Part shown: piece by piece, positions 1-6,443 of the stretch
Position numbering within the stretch: the stretch's first letter is position 1
How the letters are laid out: each line of letters opens with the position of its first letter
Source of the DNA: Prevotellaceae bacterium
GTDB taxonomy: Bacteria > Bacteroidota > Bacteroidia > Bacteroidales > UBA932
DNA length: 9,040 bases
Assembly (NCBI GenBank): GCA_031259645.1
Contig: JAIRLC010000039.1
Coordinates: forward strand, 1-9,040
Reading direction: 5' to 3'
The notes under the pieces: generated by a model
What the model was told of the DNA's origin: nothing
What the model saw: only the letters and a program-made list of their open reading frames with translations
Databases searched by the model: none
Program-made: the position numbers and the translations under genes

Positions 1-227
1 GGTGCCGGTTCAATCAGTTGAAAAAGTTGGTGGTGGGTAACAATGAAAAACTGACGGCATTGAATTGTTGCCACAATCAGCTTTCTGCGGCCGCATTAAA
101 TGCGCTGTTTAAGAGCTTGCCGCACAAAATGCCCGACGATAATGCCTTTATTTCTATTACCCATAATCCGGGAGAACATTTTTGCGATAAGTCTATTGCG
201 ATAAATAAAGGCTGGCGGTTTATCTGA
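1..227 (+). CDS. Leucine-rich-repeat protein, C-terminal end (5' truncated)
   Basis: The frame is open from the left edge of the window (codons in phase with base 3) and stops with TGA at 225-227, so only the last ~74 residues are present. What is visible is one degenerate leucine-rich repeat (LTALNCCHNQLS) followed by a tail with NPG...CDKSIAINKGWRF. From memory, Bacteroidales secreted or surface LRR proteins end in this way: repeats of the type L-x-x-L-x-C-x-x-N-x-L, a short ALNALF segment, then a C-D-K/x-I-A-x-x-K-G-W cap. The likely role is protein or carbohydrate binding at the cell surface, but that is family inference. No sorting signal such as a Por C-terminal domain follows the cap. 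It converges on the D-cysteine desulfhydrase gene with a one-base gap. I am fairly sure of the LRR call; the N-terminal architecture and true length cannot be judged. Confidence 0.72.
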   Translation, partial: CRFNQLKKLVVGNNEKLTALNCCHNQLSAAALNALFKSLPHKMPDDNAFISITHNPGEHFCDKSIAINKGWRFI

Positions 228-228
228 G

Positions 229-1218
229 TTAAAACCCAAACGCTTCCCGCTTCGGAAGCAGGCCGGGGAAGCCGCCGGTATGAATAAAGAGGATGTTTTT
301 GCCGGTAACGAAACGGCCTTTCTTTATCTCGTGATACAAGCCGTAGAGCGCTTTCCCTGTATATACGGGATCAAAAATAATACCGTCTGTACGGGCTGTT
401 TTGGCAATAAAATCGAGCTCTTCTTTCCGGCTTAGCGCATAACCTGACCCTACGTATCCGTCCACAATGTCAATGTCCTCTTTGGTGAATGCCAACTGCC
501 CGCCGCCTAATTGCAACGCTTCATGTATTTCGCCGGCGATACGTTCACGGAAAAATTCGGCAGTGTTGCATACATTAAATCCTGCGATTCTTTTTCCGGC
601 ATTTAATTCTTTATTTGCAATATATAATCCGCCGTATGTGCCGCCCGACCCCACTGGAACCACAATCGTGTCGAAGGTTACTCCCATCTCCTTTTCCTGT
701 CCGGTGATTTCATACAGGCATTGGTAATACCCGAAGCAACCCAACCCGTTTGACGCCCCTTCGGGGATGACATAAGCCTTGCGGCCTTTCGCGGCCAGTT
801 CCTTTCGCACGTCCTCCATAATTTCATCACGATGACCGGCATAATCCTGCTCACTGATAAACCGGAATGTGGCGCCCAGCAACTTATTCATTAAATAATT
901 GCCGTCGGGGCAGGGTGGCGGACTGTCCGTTTTCAGCACCAGCATCGCCGAGAGCCCCAACCGTACGGCTGCTGCGGTAACGGCGCGGGCGTGATTCGAC
1001 TGTATTCCGCCACAGGTGATTAAGGTGTCACAACCTTGCGCCAACGCATCAGGAAGCACAAACTCAAGTTTCCGCACTTTATTTCCTGCGAGTTCGCTTC
1101 CTGTTTCGTCATCGCGTTTTACATATATATGCACACCCAGTTCTGTGGACAGGTTTTGCATGTTGTCAATCCGTGTAGGCAGGTTAGCTAAGTGTAGTCG
1201 TGCAGGTATTTTCATCAT
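229..1218 (-). CDS. dcyD: D-cysteine desulfhydrase (PLP-dependent, ACC deaminase family)
   Basis: This is a cytoplasmic fold-type II PLP enzyme predicted to split D-cysteine into pyruvate, ammonia and H2S. At 329 residues it matches the usual length of DcyD. The PLP lysine lies in AGNKVRKLE (K47), followed by the conserved GGIQSNH segment (70-76) and the glycine-rich phosphate-binding loop VGSGGTYGG. Two positions separate desulfhydrases from ACC deaminases: the residue after the catalytic tyrosine in PVYTGK (T287; Glu in ACC deaminase) and the residue in FIHTGG (T314; Leu in ACC deaminase). Both are Thr here, favouring D-cysteine desulfhydrase. The start is one of two tandem ATGs (1216-1218 or 1213-1215); the family N-terminus begins about there, so the 35-base overlap with the end of nadD is probably real. 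It is the last gene of the minus-strand operon and has no visible promoter of its own. Other D-amino acids (e.g. D-serine, chloro-alanine) are possible substrates. Confidence 0.88.
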   Translation of the reverse strand: MMKIPARLHLANLPTRIDNMQNLSTELGVHIYVKRDDETGSELAGNKVRKLEFVLPDALAQGCDTLITCGGIQSNHARAVTAAAVRLGLSAMLVLKTDSPPPCPDGNYLMNKLLGATFRFISEQDYAGHRDEIMEDVRKELAAKGRKAYVIPEGASNGLGCFGYYQCLYEITGQEKEMGVTFDTIVVPVGSGGTYGGLYIANKELNAGKRIAGFNVCNTAEFFRERIAGEIHEALQLGGGQLAFTKEDIDIVDGYVGSGYALSRKEELDFIAKTARTDGIIFDPVYTGKALYGLYHEIKKGRFVTGKNILFIHTGGFPGLLPKREAFGF

Positions 1219-1783
1219 ATAAATTATGCCTTTTAATGTAAGTATAAATATTTTCAGGCACGAAATCTCGTATGTCTTTGCCTTGTTTTACCGCTTCCCT
1301 GACGAGGGTAGAGGATAGCTGAACTTCCGTTGCCGGAATTAGTTTCACGCGTGGGAAACGAAGCGCTGTGTGGATGTCATGACCGTCGCGGGGATAAATC
1401 ATGATGTTAAATTCGTCCACAATGCGCCGGTAGTCTTTCCAATATGTCAGGTTTGCCCAATTGTCGGCGCCTATAATCAGCGTAAAAGCGTGCTGCGGAT
1501 AACGTTCCTGTAGTGTGGTTAAGGTGTTGATGGTGTAGGAAGGCTGCGGTAGTGAACATTCAATATCGCATATATGGAATTTTGGATAATGCTCAATAAC
1601 CAATTGTACCATAGCTATCCGGGTGGCCACCGGACTTAACGCCCGTTTTTCTTTCAGCGGGTTGTGCGGGGTAACGGTGAACCATACTTCATCGAACGCT
1701 GCATGTTCACAAAGATAATTGGCCACCGTCAAATGTCCGTTATGCGGTGGGTCAAATGAACCCGAAAAAATGGCAACCTTCAT
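1184..1783 (-). CDS. nadD: Nicotinate-nucleotide adenylyltransferase
   Basis: NadD transfers AMP from ATP to nicotinate mononucleotide, giving deamido-NAD, the penultimate step of NAD synthesis in the cytoplasm. Starting at the ATG at 1781-1783 gives 199 residues, a normal NadD length. The nucleotidyltransferase signature GSFDPPHNGH is at residues 8-17, the LIIGADNW motif at 102-109, and the C-terminal SSTLVR motif (157-162), which binds the ATP phosphates, is intact. A longer frame begins at 1831, but it would add 16 residues unlike the family ahead of MKVAIFSGSF and would overlap the polyferredoxin gene, so the internal ATG is preferred. That start is 7 bases after the upstream stop and has no Shine-Dalgarno sequence, normal for Bacteroidota. 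The gene ends at 1184 inside dcyD (35-base overlap), implying translational coupling. In many Bacteroidales nadD follows gmk; here it follows a redox gene instead. Confidence 0.93.
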   Translation of the reverse strand: MKVAIFSGSFDPPHNGHLTVANYLCEHAAFDEVWFTVTPHNPLKEKRALSPVATRIAMVQLVIEHYPKFHICDIECSLPQPSYTINTLTTLQERYPQHAFTLIIGADNWANLTYWKDYRRIVDEFNIMIYPRDGHDIHTALRFPRVKLIPATEVQLSSTLVREAVKQGKDIRDFVPENIYTYIKRHNLYDENTCTTTLS

Positions 1784-1790
1784 ATATTTA

Positions 1791-3341
1791 TCAAAATCCG
1801 AAATCATCAACTTCGACTTGTTCCTGCACATCTTCTTCCACAGGCCTTGCTTGTTGATGTTCGGTATTCGCGATTACTTGTATGGCTTTGTCGGGGCGTG
1901 CGGGGCAAATATATTCGCATCCGCCGCAGCCTATGCACAAAGAGGTATCTAATTGCGGAATGAGCAACCCGTCGCGGAAGGGCACCATGCGTATGGCTTT
2001 TACGGGGCAGTGCTCGTCGCAGGCGCCGCAGTCGGTTTCTTCACGAACCACAATGCACCGGTCGAGGATGAAGTTTGCTTTTCCTATCTGGGTTAATATT
2101 TTTTCTTCTTTGCTCAGCGGAATAATAGCGCCATTGGGGCAAATCGTAGAGCATGTATTGCACGCGTAGTTGCAAAATGATTTGTTGTAGTCGAGCACAG
2201 GCATCATAAATCCGTCGAGGCCATATTCGGATACGGCAGGCCGCAACACGTGCGACGGGCAGCCGGCTACACAGGCGTGGCAGGCGGTGCAGTGTCGTTT
2301 GAAATGGTCGAGCCCGCGCGAGCCCGGTGGCGTGATGGCTTTGGTGTGCGTGGATGATGCGCGCCATGCCGGTGTGAAGGCGCGTACGGCGCCGGCTGCA
2401 GCTATTCCGCCTATGGTGCCCAGAAACAGGCGCCGCCCACCGGCCTCCCCCTTCCCAAGTAGGGGGTATTTGCTCCCTCCCCTTTGGGGAGGGTTGGGGA
2501 GGGGCTGGTATGCAAATTGATAGCGGATGCTTTGTTGCGTGCGGCATGCCGACGTACAGTTATGGCACTGCACGCATCGTGTATGGTCAATTTCCTGCTT
2601 TTTTATGTCGATGCATTGTCCTTTGCACGCTTTCACACAAGCCATACAGCGCGCACAGGTATCGGAGTTCAATGCAAGACGGAACAGTGAATATTTTGAA
2701 AGCACTCCGAGCAATGAGCCCACAGGACAAATGCTGTTGCAGTACAGGCGGCCACGCAGGGCGCTGAGGGTTGTTACAACGATGAAGACGGCTGCTGCAA
2801 ACAGGCAAGCGCTCATTGTAAATATTTTGTAATCCTGAAAAGGAATAGCGGAAAAGGTATTCGACAAGGCGTTGCCGCTCCAAATCACTGCCGGCCTGAG
2901 CAAGTTAGCGGCCATGCGTCCGAAATTACTGTAAGGATCCAATTTCAAGAGCAGGGTGCTACTCCCCAGTACAAACCCCACGGCCACAACGCCGAGTAGG
3001 AGATAGCGCACCAAATGATGCGGTTTACTGTATTTTAGTTTTCTTTTCTTTTTATTCTTGAACCAATTGGCTATGCGGCGCACAATGTCCTGGTACGTTC
3101 CCAAAGGGCACAGGGTGGAGCAGTAAACCCGTCCGAACAGCAGCGTCAGCAGCACAAGAAGCAGGATGATTGTTACACTTCCGGTGACGGCGCTCAGCAA
3201 GGCCGGTACAAACTGCCATTTCAACAGTCCGTCGCTCCACTGGCCGGTGAGGTGATAGGTATCAACAAAACAAACCAGAAGAAGCAAAAAGAACACCAAA
3301 GATAAAACAACCCTGAATTTTTTCAAGAATCTGTACGCCAT
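1791..3341 (-). CDS. NapH/NapG-like fused membrane polyferredoxin (4Fe-4S)
   Basis: This 516-residue protein looks like a NapH-type membrane ferredoxin joined to a NapG-type ferredoxin, predicted to pass electrons between the quinone pool and an envelope partner. The N-terminal half has about four membrane segments (near 8-29, 46-70, 113-133, 173-196), each pair followed by a NapH-type C-x3-CP motif (C74/C78 and C201/C205). A double ferredoxin motif follows (C229, C232, C235, C239; C256, C259, C262, C266). After a linker made from a DNA repeat (about 279-302) comes a twin-arginine motif with a hydrophobic stretch (RRLFLGTIGG, 303-312). The C-terminal half then has more cysteine clusters: 351/354/357/361, 390/394/397/401, 438/441/445 and 469/472/475/479. 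Together these could hold about six [4Fe-4S] clusters. It starts 2 bases after the DUF362 gene. The acidic tail (VEEDVQEQVEVDD) is unremarkable. The physiological partner and substrate are unknown; the polyferredoxin class itself is certain. Confidence 0.88.
   Translation of the reverse strand: MAYRFLKKFRVVLSLVFFLLLLVCFVDTYHLTGQWSDGLLKWQFVPALLSAVTGSVTIILLLVLLTLLFGRVYCSTLCPLGTYQDIVRRIANWFKNKKKRKLKYSKPHHLVRYLLLGVVAVGFVLGSSTLLLKLDPYSNFGRMAANLLRPAVIWSGNALSNTFSAIPFQDYKIFTMSACLFAAAVFIVVTTLSALRGRLYCNSICPVGSLLGVLSKYSLFRLALNSDTCARCMACVKACKGQCIDIKKQEIDHTRCVQCHNCTSACRTQQSIRYQFAYQPLPNPPQRGGSKYPLLGKGEAGGRRLFLGTIGGIAAAGAVRAFTPAWRASSTHTKAITPPGSRGLDHFKRHCTACHACVAGCPSHVLRPAVSEYGLDGFMMPVLDYNKSFCNYACNTCSTICPNGAIIPLSKEEKILTQIGKANFILDRCIVVREETDCGACDEHCPVKAIRMVPFRDGLLIPQLDTSLCIGCGGCEYICPARPDKAIQVIANTEHQQARPVEEDVQEQVEVDDFGF
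2444..2508. repeat. GC-rich double-palindrome repeat inserted in a coding sequence
   Basis: Two hairpin-forming units lie side by side. The first is CCCCC (2447-2451) facing GGGGG (2462-2466) across a 10-base loop. The second is a perfect 8-base stem, CCCTCCCC (2475-2482) with GGGGAGGG (2486-2493), around a TTT loop. A second GGGGAGGG copy follows at 2496-2503, so an alternative pairing exists. Such CCTCCCC/GGGGAGG palindromes resemble repetitive extragenic elements that I recall from Bacteroidota and other genomes. Here the element is read in frame on the minus strand as residues ~279-302 of the polyferredoxin (translated part: PLPNPPQRGGSKYPLLGKG), adding a Pro/Gly-rich linker with no stop. 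The hairpins are seen directly; the repeat-family identity is from memory. No other copy was seen in the window. Confidence 0.7.
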
Positions 3342-3343
3342 TT

Positions 3344-4270
3344 TTAGAGTTTAATGCGTTGTACTTTGAGCGTGTCAATATCGGTAGTGCCGATCTTCAT
3401 ATCGTGGCCGATGGTGATGTGTCCCACACTCGCCAAAGGCATTTTCTTGAATTGATTGAAGAACGATACGGCAGCCGTATCTATGGCCACAATGTCGGTG
3501 GACATGAAAAGGGCTTTGGGTGTTTGCACATCAGACAAACTGCGCCCTTTCGGGCCGTTTTGGGTCATGATGCGATACGCATCTACAATATTTAAGGCGG
3601 GTTTCTTTCTGATCAGGGCACTGTCGGCAATACATTGCTGGAGGTCATTGGCATGCATAAAGCGGCGATCCCACACAATTCCCATGTTATTTTTCATGGC
3701 AATCGACATCTTGGCGCCGCCATGGTTTTTCAAAATGGGCACATTGATCCACACATCGGCGTTGAGGATAGCTTCGTGTACCTTTGTGCTGGTAAGGCGT
3801 TTCGCGCCGGGGAGAGTTATTTCGCGGTAATATTTTTCCTCATGTGCAAAGGCCATTTTTCCTCCTGCTTCCTTTACGGCGTCTTCAATGCCGCTATTTT
3901 TGTAACACGCTTTCCAATCGTCGCACGTGTGGTCAAAGACCACCACCTCGCTGGCGCCCGCCTTGAGGCAGTCTTTAATGATAGCCGCGACAAGGGCAGG
4001 GTTGGTATTGGCGGCGTATTCCGGGGTTTTGTCCCATCCGATATTCGGTTTCACCACTACACGCTGTCCTTTTTTCACAAAAGAAGAAATGCCGCCAAAC
4101 GATTCGATCGCTTTGGCATACATTGCTGCGGGCTCACCGCCCATAACCGCCACCAAATCATAGGGCGCCGCTGCTGCCACAGGCTTTGCCGATAGCACAT
4201 AAGGCTTGAATGTCAGCGTGCCGGCTATTCCGCCGAACAAGGCTGTCTTTAAAAAATTCCGCCGTTTCAT
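3344..4270 (-). CDS. DUF362 domain protein with Tat signal peptide
   Basis: This is a 308-residue protein with a clear twin-arginine signal at its N-terminus: KRRNFLKTA (2-10), a hydrophobic stretch to about residue 21, and a possible cleavage region near 28-35 (AKPVAAAAP). It is therefore predicted to be exported folded, probably with a bound cofactor. The mature part has the features I associate with DUF362: VVVKPNIGW (71-79), the VVFDHTC segment (110-116), NVPILKNHGGAKMSIAMKN (176-194) and the DIVAIDTAA segment (259-267). Cys116 and Cys122 could be metal or cluster ligands. DUF362 has no settled function; its members often neighbour or are fused to ferredoxin domains, which fits the polyferredoxin starting 2 bases downstream. 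I infer that the two act together in an envelope redox reaction. It is the first gene of the operon, with a strong predicted promoter about 40 bases upstream. The ATG at 4268-4270 is the only start that keeps the Tat motif. Confidence 0.85.
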   Translation of the reverse strand: MKRRNFLKTALFGGIAGTLTFKPYVLSAKPVAAAAPYDLVAVMGGEPAAMYAKAIESFGGISSFVKKGQRVVVKPNIGWDKTPEYAANTNPALVAAIIKDCLKAGASEVVVFDHTCDDWKACYKNSGIEDAVKEAGGKMAFAHEEKYYREITLPGAKRLTSTKVHEAILNADVWINVPILKNHGGAKMSIAMKNNMGIVWDRRFMHANDLQQCIADSALIRKKPALNIVDAYRIMTQNGPKGRSLSDVQTPKALFMSTDIVAIDTAAVSFFNQFKKMPLASVGHITIGHDMKIGTTDIDTLKVQRIKL

Positions 4271-4308
4271 AAGTGTTTACTGAGGTAGTTAGACTACATT
4301 ACAATATG

Positions 4309-4340
4309 CAAACTTACTATTATTTTCAATAAGTCACAAA
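4309..4340 (-). promoter_or_regulatory. Bacteroidota-type promoter for the DUF362-polyferredoxin-nadD-dcyD operon
   Basis: On the minus strand TTTG (4340-4337) is followed by 20 bases and then TAAGTTTG (4316-4309), an exact match to the TTTG-N19/20-TAnnTTTG promoter of the Bacteroidota primary sigma factor. Transcription should start near 4303, leaving a leader of about 33 bases before the DUF362 ATG. It overlaps the typA promoter on the other strand. Confidence 0.72.
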
Positions 4341-4355
4341 TTTATTTTATCTTTG
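4324..4355 (+). promoter_or_regulatory. Bacteroidota-type promoter for typA
   Basis: TATCTTTG (4348-4355) matches the -7 consensus TAnnTTTG exactly. A weaker -33 element, TTTC (4324-4327), lies 20 bases upstream. The predicted start is near 4361, giving a leader of only about 14 bases before the typA ATG at 4375. Its upstream half coincides with the promoter for the divergent operon. Confidence 0.62.
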
Positions 4356-4374
4356 CCGGTTCTTTTATGAATTT

Positions 4375-6171
4375 ATGCAAAAAATTAGAAATATTGCTAT
4401 TATTGCCCACGTTGACCACGGAAAAACAACCTTGGTGGACCGGATGATTTTACAGGGGAAGGTGTTTCGCGATTCGGAGAAGCCGGGCGAACTGATTCTC
4501 GACAACAACGATCTGGAGCGCGAACGCGGCATTACCATCCTCGCCAAGAATGTGTCGGTGATCTATAAGGGTTATAAAATTAACATTATCGACACGCCGG
4601 GGCACGCCGATTTCGGAGGAGAGGTGGAGCGTGTGCTGAATATGGCCGATGGCGTGCTGCTGCTGGTCGATGCATTTGAAGGCACCATGCCGCAAACCCG
4701 CTTTGTGCTGCAAAAGGCGCTGGCATTAAATAAAAAACCGGTGGTGGTCATCAATAAAGTGGACAAGCCCAACAGCCGTCCCGATGAAGTGAACGAGCAA
4801 GTGTTTGATTTGATGTTTAGCTTGCAGGCCAGCGAGGAGCAACTCGACTTTAAGACCATCTACGGCAGCGCCAAGCAAGGCTGGATGTCGCTTGATTGGC
4901 GTCATCCCACTACGGATATTACGCCGTTGTTGGATTTGATATTGGATGAAGTGCCTGCTCCCCTTAGGGTGGAGGGCACGCCGCAAATGCTTATCACTTC
5001 ATTAGAATATTCGCCTTATGTTGGACGGGTGGCTATTGGCCGCATCACGCGGGGAGCGCTACGGGCGGGCATGAACGTGTCGCTGGTGAAACGCGACGGC
5101 GCCATGACCAAAACGAGAATCAAGGAGTTGATGACTTTCGAAGGTATGGAAAAAACGAAGCGCGACGAGGTGGAATGTGGCGACATCTGCGCCTTAGTGG
5201 GGATTGAAGATTTTGAAATAGGCGATACGATAGCTGATTTTGAAAATCCCGAAGCCCTTCCCCCCATTGCCGTTGACGAGCCTACCATGAGCATGCTGTT
5301 CACCATTAACGACTCGCCGTTTTATGGCCGCGATGGTAAATATGTTACTTCACGCCACCTGAAAGACCGCTTGTACCACGAGTTGGAGAAAAACCTGGCA
5401 CTGCGCTTGAAAGACGGCCCTACGGCCGACTCCTTCTTTGTATATGGACGCGGCGTGTTGCATCTGAGTGTGCTGATTGAAACCATGCGGCGCGAGGGCT
5501 ATGAATTGCAGGTGGGACAACCCAAGGTGATCGACAAAAACATCAACGGCATACGTTGCGAGCCGGTGGAACACCTTACTATCGACGTGCCTGAAGCGTT
5601 CGCCGGCCGGGCCATTGAAATGACTACGCGGCGTAAAGGCATGTTGCTGCACATGGAGACGCGCGCTGGCCGCACGCACCTCGACTTCGACATTCCCGCA
5701 CGCGGCCTGATTGGTTTGCGTAGCAACCTGCTCACTGCTACGCAGGGTGAGGCCATCGTAGCGCACCGGTTTAAGGATTTCGAGCCTTACAAGGGCGAAA
5801 TAGAGCAACGGATTAACGGCTCACTGGTGGCGGTGGAAACCGGGCCGGCCATTGCGTATGCCATCGATAAATTGCAGGACAGGGGTAAATTCTTTGTGGC
5901 GCCGGGTGAGGAAATCTACGCCGGGCAAGTGGTGGGCGAGAATACCCGCGCCGAGGATATCGGCATTAACCTCTGCAAGACGAAAAAATTGACCAATATG
6001 CGGGCCTCCGGCTCGGACGAGAAAATGGTGATTGCCCCGCCGGTGAAGTTCAGCTTGGAAGAGGCATTAGAGTACATTCAGGAAGACGAGTACGTAGAAG
6101 TCACGCCTCATTTCATGCGGTTGCGGAAAATTATTCTTGACGAAACCGAGCGGAAGCGCCGGAAAAACTAA
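4375..6171 (+). CDS. typA: Translational GTPase TypA/BipA
   Basis: TypA (BipA) is an EF-G-like GTPase that binds the 70S ribosome and helps 50S assembly and growth under stress or cold. All G motifs are visible: G1 AHVDHGKT (11-18), G2 RGITI (51-55, with T53), G3 DTPGH (73-77), G4 NKVD (127-130) and G5 SAK (165-167). The length of 598 residues fits the family (about 600), and the domain II, III and V-like segments run on to a C-terminal domain containing ARGLIGLRSNLLTATQGEA, typical of BipA. The basic C-terminus (ERKRRKN) is also usual. It lacks the domain IV of EF-G and the C-terminal extension of LepA. An ATG at 4367 is out of frame. No Shine-Dalgarno sequence is present. No terminator is seen between typA and the tRNA, so typA transcripts may run to the terminator at 6324-6357. 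Confidence 0.97.
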   Translation: MQKIRNIAIIAHVDHGKTTLVDRMILQGKVFRDSEKPGELILDNNDLERERGITILAKNVSVIYKGYKINIIDTPGHADFGGEVERVLNMADGVLLLVDAFEGTMPQTRFVLQKALALNKKPVVVINKVDKPNSRPDEVNEQVFDLMFSLQASEEQLDFKTIYGSAKQGWMSLDWRHPTTDITPLLDLILDEVPAPLRVEGTPQMLITSLEYSPYVGRVAIGRITRGALRAGMNVSLVKRDGAMTKTRIKELMTFEGMEKTKRDEVECGDICALVGIEDFEIGDTIADFENPEALPPIAVDEPTMSMLFTINDSPFYGRDGKYVTSRHLKDRLYHELEKNLALRLKDGPTADSFFVYGRGVLHLSVLIETMRREGYELQVGQPKVIDKNINGIRCEPVEHLTIDVPEAFAGRAIEMTTRRKGMLLHMETRAGRTHLDFDIPARGLIGLRSNLLTATQGEAIVAHRFKDFEPYKGEIEQRINGSLVAVETGPAIAYAIDKLQDRGKFFVAPGEEIYAGQVVGENTRAEDIGINLCKTKKLTNMRASGSDEKMVIAPPVKFSLEEALEYIQEDEYVEVTPHFMRLRKIILDETERKRRKN

Positions 6172-6185
6172 AATGTGAAGAACGA

Positions 6186-6217
6186 TTAGGAAATAACCAA
6201 AAAAAATCGTACCTTTG
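6186..6217 (+). promoter_or_regulatory. Bacteroidota-type promoter for tRNA-Cys
   Basis: TACCTTTG (6210-6217) is an exact TAnnTTTG -7 element, with TTAG (6186-6189, three of four bases of TTTG) 20 bases upstream. An A-tract (6199-6206) fills part of the spacer. The predicted start near 6223 leaves a 15-base leader before the tRNA. Confidence 0.62.
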
Positions 6218-6237
6218 CTCCTCATTTTAAATAACCC

Positions 6238-6308
6238 GGTACCATGGCCGAGGGGTTAGGCAGCGGTCTGCAAAACCGTGTACAGCAGTTCGAATCTGCT
6301 TGGTACCT
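6238..6308 (+). tRNA. tRNA-Cys (anticodon GCA)
   Basis: A complete 71-base cloverleaf folds by eye. The acceptor stem GGTACCA (6238-6244) pairs perfectly with TGGTACC (6301-6307). The D arm is GCC...GGC with a G-rich loop. The anticodon stem GCGGT/ACCGT (one G-U pair) encloses the loop CTGCAAA, anticodon GCA. The T stem AGCAG/CTGCT is perfect around TTCGAAT. The discriminator base is T (U73), the identity base for tRNA-Cys. CCA is not encoded (TCA follows), so it must be added by tRNA nucleotidyltransferase. Confidence 0.97.
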
Positions 6309-6323
6309 CAAATAAACGTCCGG

Positions 6324-6357
6324 AGCCTTGAAGGGAAATAACTTTCAAGGCTTTTTT
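6324..6357 (+). terminator. Intrinsic terminator after tRNA-Cys
   Basis: AGCCTTGAA (6324-6332) pairs with TTCAAGGCT (6344-6352) as a 9-base perfect stem, extendable by a G-U pair at each end, and runs directly into a six-T tract (6352-6357). This closes the typA/tRNA-Cys unit and separates it from the ATPase cassette. Confidence 0.88.
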
Positions 6358-6369
6358 ACTGCCGTAAAT

Positions 6370-6400
6370 TTTGCCGATACACAAAATATGACTAAACTTG
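6370..6400 (+). promoter_or_regulatory. Probable promoter for the ATPase/TOPRIM-like cassette
   Basis: TTTG (6370-6373), 19 bases, then TAAACTTG (6393-6400), which differs from TAnnTTTG at one base. The expected start near 6407 gives a leader of about 37 AT-rich bases before the ATPase ATG at 6444. As it lies after a strong terminator, the cassette appears to be transcribed independently. Confidence 0.55.
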
Positions 6401-6443
6401 CAGAAAATTATACTTAATTATTTTTACACCAAATTAAGCAGAC

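Noticed and set aside
239..260. Small hairpin CTTCC...GGAAG just after the LRR stop as a terminator
   Set aside because: Five-base stem inside the dcyD coding region with no T-tract on either strand.
1184..1831. A longer nadD starting at 1831
   Set aside because: The extra 16 residues do not look like NadD and would overlap the polyferredoxin gene; MKVAIFSGSFDPPHNGH is the normal family start.
2041..2883. Several long open frames on both strands across the polyferredoxin gene, one containing a PSPKGRE-like string
   Set aside because: They are out-of-frame or antisense readings of a clearly real gene; the PSPKGRE string is just another frame of the palindromic repeat.
3456..4195. Long open frames antisense to the DUF362 gene
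   Set aside because: No recognisable domain, no promoter or start context; shadows of a well-supported coding sequence.
6182..6210. Six-base inverted repeat ACGATT ... AATCGT between typA and tRNA-Cys, as a typA terminator or operator
   Set aside because: The stem is short with a 17-base loop and has no T-tract after it; it overlaps the tRNA promoter and could easily be chance.
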